From positions 1-35,221 of the forward strand of contig NZ_SJEW01000052.1 of the NCBI RefSeq assembly GCF_005930475.1: 35,221 bases of DNA, in the 5' to 3' direction. Shown piece after piece: positions 30,774 through 35,221 of this stretch (the stretch's first letter is position 1; each line of letters opens with the position of its first letter). Below the pieces are notes generated by a model. That model was not told where the DNA came from, ran no database searches, and saw only the letters and a list, made by a program, of their open reading frames with translations. The position numbers were made by a program, and so were the translations under genes. The DNA comes from Modestobacter altitudinis (GTDB taxonomy: Bacteria > Actinomycetota > Actinomycetes > Mycobacteriales > Geodermatophilaceae).

Positions 30774-32408
30774 GTGGTGGAGCCCGAGCGGAGGGTCCTC
30801 GCCGACCGCTACGAGCTCGACTCCCTGCTCGCCGCCGGCGGGATGGGCCAGGTCTGGCGCGCCCACGACCAGCTGCTCGGCCGCACGGTCGCGGTCAAGG
30901 TGCTGCGCAGCGAGTACACCGGCGATGCGACCTTCCTGGCCCGGTTCCGCGCCGAGGCCACCCACGCAGCGGCGCTGAGCCACCCGAACATCGCGGCCGT
31001 CTACGACTACGGCGAGGTCCCGGCGATCGACGGCTCCGGCGAGCACCTGGCCTACCTGGTCATGGAGCTGGTCGAGGGCGAGTCCCTCTCCAACCTGCTG
31101 GCCCGGGTGGGCAGCCTGGGCACCGACCGCACCCTCGACGTCCTGCGGCAGACCGCCTCCGCGCTGGCCGCGGCCCACGAGGCCGGTGTCGTGCACCGGG
31201 ACGTCAAGCCGGGCAACGTGCTCGTCCGCTGGGACGGCACGGTCAAGATCACCGACTTCGGCATCGCCTGGTCGGCCGGGAGCGTCCCGCTCACCCAGAC
31301 CGGCCAGGTCGTCGGCACCGCCTCCTACCTCTCACCGGAGCAGGCCGCCGGCGCGCACGCCAGCACGGCCAGCGATGTCTACGCCCTGGGCATGGTCGGC
31401 TACGAGTGCCTGGCCGGGCGGCGCGCCTTCGACGGCGAGAACTCGGTCACCATCGCGCTGCGGCACCTCCGCGACACACCCGACCCGCTGCCCTCGGAGG
31501 TCCCCGCCGGGGTCCGCACGCTCATCGAGCGCGCCACCGTCAAGGACCCGGTGCAGCGCTACCCCGACGGTGCGGCGTTCGTCGCCGCCATCGACGAGCT
31601 GCTGGCCGGCCGCCAGCTGCCGCCGGTGCAGCACACCGACACGCAGAGCTTCTGGCTGCTCCCTGACGCCGCCACCCTGGCCGGGGCGTCCACCGCGTCC
31701 GCGAGCCGGCCCCCGGCCAAGCAGGGCCGGGTCAGCCGGCTGCTGGTGCCGCTGGCCGCGCTGCTGGTCGGCGCCGGGCTCGCCGCCGCCGTGCAGCAGG
31801 CCGTGCTGCCCACCGACCCGACGACCACCGCGGCCGCCGCCGAGGTCACCGGCCCGGCGGCACCGACGCCCGAGGCGCTGGTGCTCGAGGCCGCGGACTA
31901 CCTGGGCCGCCCGGTCGACGCCGTCCAGGCGCAGCTGGAGGCCATGGGCCTGGTCGTGCAGCGGGAGACCGTGACGACCGACGACGCCGACCCGGGCACC
32001 GTCGTCGACGTCGCCCCGCTGTCGGTCCGGCTGGAGGCCGGCCAGACCGTGCTGGTCAGCTACGCGGCGGCCCCCCAGACCCGCAGCAGCACCGTGCAGA
32101 CCGCCCCACGGACCCCGGCCGAGGCCGTCGTCCAGCCCTCGACGAAGGCCGCGCCGACCCCGTCCGCCGTCCCGACGCCGACACCGACCCCCAGCGTGAC
32201 CGCGACCCCGCCGGCCACCTCGACCCCGTCCCCGACCGAGACCTCCTCGTCCGGCTCGTCCTCGCCGGCTCCCGACACCGCCGACGGCGAGGACCCGGAC
32301 GACCACGGCTGGCACGGCGGCAACGGGGGCAACGGCGGCGGGTCGCCGGCGCCGTCGACGACGCCCACCGCCACCCCGACGCCGACCGCCACGCCCGTCC
32401 AGGGCTGA
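30774..32408 (+). CDS. Membrane Ser/Thr protein kinase with one PASTA-like repeat
   Basis: About 544 residues. The kinase domain (about 13-275) has GGMGQVW in the Gly-rich loop, VAVKVL (Lys), HRDVKPGN (catalytic loop, His141), DFG (161-163) and SPEQAAG with DVYALGMVGYECLAGRRAF. A Pro/Arg-rich juxtamembrane segment leads to one membrane helix (about 323-341). The extracytoplasmic part has one PASTA-like repeat (about 367-433: VDAVQAQLEAMGLVVQRE and PGTVVDVAPL) and a Thr/Pro-rich tail with a Gly/Asn stretch. PknB-type kinases have several PASTA repeats, so this is a minimal version. GTG at 30774, after GAGGGGA, is likely; GTG at 30777 is possible. The downstream phosphatase is in the same direction. 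Confidence 0.93.
   Translation: MVEPERRVLADRYELDSLLAAGGMGQVWRAHDQLLGRTVAVKVLRSEYTGDATFLARFRAEATHAAALSHPNIAAVYDYGEVPAIDGSGEHLAYLVMELVEGESLSNLLARVGSLGTDRTLDVLRQTASALAAAHEAGVVHRDVKPGNVLVRWDGTVKITDFGIAWSAGSVPLTQTGQVVGTASYLSPEQAAGAHASTASDVYALGMVGYECLAGRRAFDGENSVTIALRHLRDTPDPLPSEVPAGVRTLIERATVKDPVQRYPDGAAFVAAIDELLAGRQLPPVQHTDTQSFWLLPDAATLAGASTASASRPPAKQGRVSRLLVPLAALLVGAGLAAAVQQAVLPTDPTTTAAAAEVTGPAAPTPEALVLEAADYLGRPVDAVQAQLEAMGLVVQRETVTTDDADPGTVVDVAPLSVRLEAGQTVLVSYAAAPQTRSSTVQTAPRTPAEAVVQPSTKAAPTPSAVPTPTPTPSVTATPPATSTPSPTETSSSGSSSPAPDTADGEDPDDHGWHGGNGGNGGGSPAPSTTPTATPTPTATPVQG
32160..32405 (+). repeat. Low-complexity coding tail of the kinase
   Basis: Runs of Pro, Thr, Ser and Ala codons (PTPTPTPS-like, then TPTATPTP) flank a short Gly/Asn run (GGNGGNGGG). 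This is an extracytoplasmic, unfolded tail, possibly embedded in or attached to cell wall. Confidence 0.7.
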
Positions 32409-32421
32409 CGTCGCCGCGGCG

Positions 32422-32449
32422 GTGACACCGGGCCCGGCGCCGGTATGGT
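32422..32449 (+). promoter_or_regulatory. Predicted promoter of the PAS-GAF-SpoIIE gene
   Basis: GTGACA (32422-32427) and TATGGT (32444-32449) are 16 bases apart, between the kinase stop (32408) and the phosphatase start (32506). If used, the transcript starts near 32456, which argues against a GTG start at 32422. Confidence 0.5.
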
Positions 32450-32505
32450 CACCCGCGGACGGGCCGCCGCGCCGAGGTGGTGGACCGCAGGGGTCGCGAG
32501 GGGCC

Positions 32506-34425
32506 GTGGTCACGCGGGCGGACGAGCCGGGGAGGGCGACCGGCTGGCGCACGGGCGGAGCCGGGGAGCAGCCGGACGGAGTCGACCACGCCGCGGTCTT
32601 CACCGCGATGCCGACCCCCTACCTGGTGCTGACCCCTGACCTGGTCATCGCCGACGCGAACCCCGCCTACCTGGCCAGCACCGGGCGGGAGCTGGCCGAC
32701 CTGGTCGGCCGCGACGTCTTCGAGGCCTTCCCGGGGAACCCCAACGACGTCGACCCCGACGGCGGCGTGGCCAAGGTGCGGGCGTCCCTGGAGCGGGCCC
32801 GGGACACCGGCCGGCCGCACACCATGTCGGTGCAGGAGTACGACATCCCGGACGGGTCCGGCGGGTTCGCCAAGCGCTTCTGGAGCCTGATCAGCGTGCC
32901 GGTGCCCGACGGCGCGGGCGGCTGCCGGTACGTGCTGCAGCGCGCCGAGGACATCACCGACTACGTGCGTCAGCAGGCGCAGGCCGCCCACCCCGCGGGC
33001 ACCGGCAAGAAGTGGCAGCGCCGGGTGCTGGAGGTGGAGAGCGACCTGTTCACCCGCGCCGCCGAGCTGTCGGCCTCGCGGGAGGCCGAGGCGGACACCG
33101 CGCGGCGGCTCGCCGCGCTCTCCGGGGTGGCGCTGGCGCTGGGCCGGGCGGAGACGCTGGACGAGCTGGCGCGGGTGGTGACCCAGACGGGCCTGGTCGC
33201 CCTCGCGGCGCACGGGGGCGCGGTCGCCGTCTGCGAGGACGGCGACCTGCGCCTGGTGCTCAGCGAGGGCATCAGCCCGCTCGGTGTCGGCCCGGACACC
33301 GTGCTGCCGCTGGAGGCGCCGTACCCCGGCTGCGTCGCCGCGCGCACCGGTGAGCGGGTGCTGCTCCCCGATCGCGCCAGCAGCGAGGCGTTCTCCCCGG
33401 AGCTCGCCGAGCTGGTGGCCGGCACCGGCGTCGAGGCCTGGGCCGCGGTGCCGCTGGAGAGCGGCGACCGGCGGATCGGTTCGCTCAGCGTGGGGTGGAC
33501 GTCGCCGACGACGCTCGCCGCGGCCGACCTGGAGCTGCTGCTGGCGCTGGCCGCCCAGAGCGCGCAGACCGTCGAGCGGATCCGGGCCCGCGAGGCCGAG
33601 CAGGCGCGCCACGACGCCGTCCGGGGCATCGCCGAGGTGCTCCAGCGCAGCCTGCTCACCGACCCGCCCGAGCCCGACCACCTGGAGGTCGCCGTCCGGT
33701 ACCTGCCGGCGGCGACCGAGGCGCAGGTCGGCGGCGACTGGTACGACGCCTTCCTGCTCGGTGACGGCCGTACCGCGCTCGTCATCGGCGACGTCACCGG
33801 CCACGACCGGTACGCCGCCGCCGCGATGGCTCAGGTGCGCAACGTGCTGCGCGGCGTGGCGCACCGCCACCGGGGGTCACCGGCCGCCGTGCTGACCGCG
33901 CTGGACGACGCCATGCGCGACCTGGCGGTCGACACGCTGGCCACCGCGGTGCTCGCCACCGTCGAGCAGCGCCCGGAGGACGCCGAGCGCGGCGTGCGCC
34001 TGCTCCGCTGGAGCAACGCCGGCCACCCGCCGCCGATGCTGCTCGCCCCGGACGGCCGGGTGACCGTGCTGGAGCAGGAGCCGGACCTGCTGCTGGGGCT
34101 CGACCCCTCCGCCCCGCGCGCCGACCACGTGCAGGAGCTGCTCCCGGGCGCGACCGTGCTGTTCTACACCGACGGCCTCGTCGAGCGCCGGGGGGTGGCG
34201 CTGGACGCCGGCATCAGCTGGCTGGCCGGCGTGCTGGCCGCCGGGGCGCAGCTGTCGGTGGACGAGCTCTGCGACCGGCTGCTCGGTGAGCTCGCCGGCG
34301 CGGTGGAGGACGACGTGGCGCTGCTGCTGGTCCGAACCCACCCGGAGGACCGCCCGCGCCCGCCGGAAGCCGGGCCCGCCCGGGTGCCGGAGGGCCACAG
34401 CGCGGTCAGCCCGCCGAGCTCCTGA
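32506..34425 (+). CDS. PAS-GAF-SpoIIE PP2C phosphatase (RsbU-like)
   Basis: About 639 residues. A PAS domain (about 26-145) shows VFTAMPTPYLVLTPDLVIADANPAY and RFWSLISVPV. A helical connector with Glu/Ala/Arg repeats leads to a GAF domain (about 217-363; AVPLESGDRRIGSLSVGW). The C-terminal PP2C-type SpoIIE domain (about 388-605) has GGDWYDAF, VIGDVTGHD, NAGHPPP, TDGLVE and EDDVALLLV. RsbU-type enzymes dephosphorylate anti-anti-sigma factors and thereby switch on stress sigma factors; no such partners are in this window. GTG at 32506 lies downstream of the predicted promoter and was chosen for that reason; a GTG at 32422 is possible. It overlaps the convergent minus-strand gene by 20 bases. 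Confidence 0.9.
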   Translation: MVTRADEPGRATGWRTGGAGEQPDGVDHAAVFTAMPTPYLVLTPDLVIADANPAYLASTGRELADLVGRDVFEAFPGNPNDVDPDGGVAKVRASLERARDTGRPHTMSVQEYDIPDGSGGFAKRFWSLISVPVPDGAGGCRYVLQRAEDITDYVRQQAQAAHPAGTGKKWQRRVLEVESDLFTRAAELSASREAEADTARRLAALSGVALALGRAETLDELARVVTQTGLVALAAHGGAVAVCEDGDLRLVLSEGISPLGVGPDTVLPLEAPYPGCVAARTGERVLLPDRASSEAFSPELAELVAGTGVEAWAAVPLESGDRRIGSLSVGWTSPTTLAAADLELLLALAAQSAQTVERIRAREAEQARHDAVRGIAEVLQRSLLTDPPEPDHLEVAVRYLPAATEAQVGGDWYDAFLLGDGRTALVIGDVTGHDRYAAAAMAQVRNVLRGVAHRHRGSPAAVLTALDDAMRDLAVDTLATAVLATVEQRPEDAERGVRLLRWSNAGHPPPMLLAPDGRVTVLEQEPDLLLGLDPSAPRADHVQELLPGATVLFYTDGLVERRGVALDAGISWLAGVLAAGAQLSVDELCDRLLGELAGAVEDDVALLLVRTHPEDRPRPPEAGPARVPEGHSAVSPPSS

Positions 34426-34741
34426 CCCGCCGCGCGGGCAGCAGCCGCCGTCCTGCCGCCCGGCAGGCCAGCACCAGGCACGCCGCCGCGGCGGCGAGCG
34501 CCAGCCGGCCCGAGGTGGCGTCCACCCCGCCGAGCAGGACGCCGACGACGGCCGCGCCCAGCGCCGCGGTCAGCAGGCGGTCGCGCCCGGTGCGCAGCCC
34601 GCCGACCGCGAGCGCCAGACCGGCGACGACGGCGACCCGGGCCGGGGAGGAGGCACCGGGCAGCTGACCGCTCCAGGGCAGACCGAGGGTGGCGACGGCG
34701 AGCACGGCGGCGGCCACGGACCAGCCCCGTGCGCTGCTCAC
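34406..34741 (-). CDS. Small membrane protein of unknown function
   Basis: A 111-residue Ala/Leu/Val-rich protein with three to four membrane segments (about 8-24, 35-50, 56-74 and 79-95) and a basic C-terminal tail (GRRLLPARRVR). No family motif is evident. The GTG at 34741 overlaps the stop of the upstream gene, so the two are coupled. Its 3' end overlaps the last 20 bases of the phosphatase gene on the other strand. Such overlapping membrane pairs can be partners, but no function can be stated. Confidence 0.7.
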   Translation of the reverse strand: MSSARGWSVAAAVLAVATLGLPWSGQLPGASSPARVAVVAGLALAVGGLRTGRDRLLTAALGAAVVGVLLGGVDATSGRLALAAAAACLVLACRAAGRRLLPARRVRSSAG

Positions 34742-35221
34742 TCCGTGCGGCCCGGGGCCGACCAGAGTGCGGCCGCGGCGGCGGCGACGGCGGCGGTGAG
34801 CCAGAACCCGCGGTCGCTGGCGGCCAGCGGCAGCGCGACCAGCACCCAGAAGGCAGCCAGCGCAGCGGTGCCGACGGCACCCGTGCGCCACGCCGTGCGC
34901 GCCGGCACCCGGCCGGTCAGCGCGCCGAGCGGCGCGACCAGGACCACCAGTGCGGCGACCGTCGCGAACGCGGACCAGGTCGGCACGACGTCCCACAACG
35001 ACGGGCTGCCGGACTCGAGCGCCAGCCCGAGCTCCAGCAGCAGGACGGCGAGCACGGCCAGGCCCAGGGACAGCAGCACGGTGCCGCTCCGGCCGGCGCG
35101 CTGCGCCGAGGCCCGCGGCGACCGGCGGGGCCTCGACGCCGCCTGGTCCGGCGGGAGTCCCGGCGTGGTGCCCGGACCGGCGGACGGCGGCGGGGGGAGG
35201 GTCGCCGCGCTGCTGCCGTGG
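34738..35221 (-). CDS. Membrane protein of unknown function (5' end cut by window edge)
   Basis: An open frame continues to the right edge. The visible part starts with a Pro/Ala/Arg-rich, likely cytoplasmic stretch (PGLPPDQAASRPRRSPRAS), then four hydrophobic helices, one starting at about 35079 (LLSLGLAVLAVLLLELG), one with FATVAALVVLVAPLGAL, one with AALAAFWVLVALPLA and one with FWLTAAVAAAAAALW. It ends with an ATE-like charged tail before the GTG of the next gene. If it starts at the GTG at 35079 it would be about 113 residues, but the upstream frame remains open, so the full N-terminus is unknown. No family is recognised. Confidence 0.65.
   Translation of the reverse strand, partial: HGSSAATLPPPPSAGPGTTPGLPPDQAASRPRRSPRASAQRAGRSGTVLLSLGLAVLAVLLLELGLALESGSPSLWDVVPTWSAFATVAALVVLVAPLGALTGRVPARTAWRTGAVGTAALAAFWVLVALPLAASDRGFWLTAAVAAAAAALWSAPGRTE

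Overview
The window is chromosomal DNA from a very high-GC actinobacterium. Codon third positions are almost all G or C, GTG starts are common, and promoters show TANNNT-type -10 boxes. Gene content and protein style resemble Geodermatophilaceae (Blastococcus, Geodermatophilus, Modestobacter), but that family placement is inferred from general likeness, not from a marker gene. The left end carries fhaA-fhaB-pstP beside a tRNA-Leu(CAG). In actinobacteria such as Mycobacterium this block is part of the pknB/pknA/pbpA/rodA/pstP/fhaB/fhaA division and phospho-signalling locus close to oriC. Two parS-like palindromes (3542-3555 and 14821-14834) fit an origin-proximal position.

Layout. 1-2549 (minus): fhaA, fhaB and the start of pstP, cut by the left edge. 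2796-2881: tRNA-Leu and a hairpin. 2937-5474: a DUF1707 membrane protein (minus), then aldose epimerase, MOSC protein and a small S4 RNA-binding protein (plus). 5649-9555: an endonuclease/exonuclease/phosphatase-fold membrane protein (minus), then a CYTH-CHAD protein followed by a membrane metallophosphoesterase, a possible polyphosphate-related pair. 9724-12530: an uncharacterised HTH-like protein, ATP-type phosphofructokinase (minus) and a divergent GntR/UTRA regulator over a nested palindromic operator. 12548-14801: a stand-alone two-GAF protein, an MBL-fold hydrolase and a small Cys-containing protein.

14833-21516: a methyltransferase, a PaaG-like isomerase/hydratase and a 3-hydroxyacyl-CoA dehydrogenase (minus), then a secreted DUF4394 protein, a PaaI-like thioesterase, a cyclase-family hydrolase and an acyl-CoA ligase (plus). 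With the HxlR-controlled thiolase at 26919 these look like parts of an acyl- or aromatic-CoA catabolic programme, though they do not form a single operon. 21550-24957: a complete EfeUOB ferrous/heme-iron uptake operon behind a good candidate IdeR/DtxR iron box. A type II NADH dehydrogenase follows at 25003.

26386-29498: an HxlR regulator divergent from the thiolase across a palindrome that overlaps the thiolase promoter. An MFS efflux pump is translationally coupled to the thiolase but broken by a frameshift near 28421-28427. 29522-35221: glycerate kinase (possibly leaderless), a membrane Ser/Thr kinase with one PASTA-like repeat, a PAS-GAF-SpoIIE phosphatase with its own promoter, and two small membrane proteins (minus), the last cut by the right edge.

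I found no CRISPR array, insertion sequence, prophage or obvious foreign island. No intergenic stretch exceeds about 250 bases. The strongest second-look items are the two parS-like sites, the three palindromic operators (GntR, HxlR, IdeR), the MFS frameshift and the CYTH-CHAD/metallophosphoesterase pair. I do not see a clear-cut undescribed defence or mobile system here.
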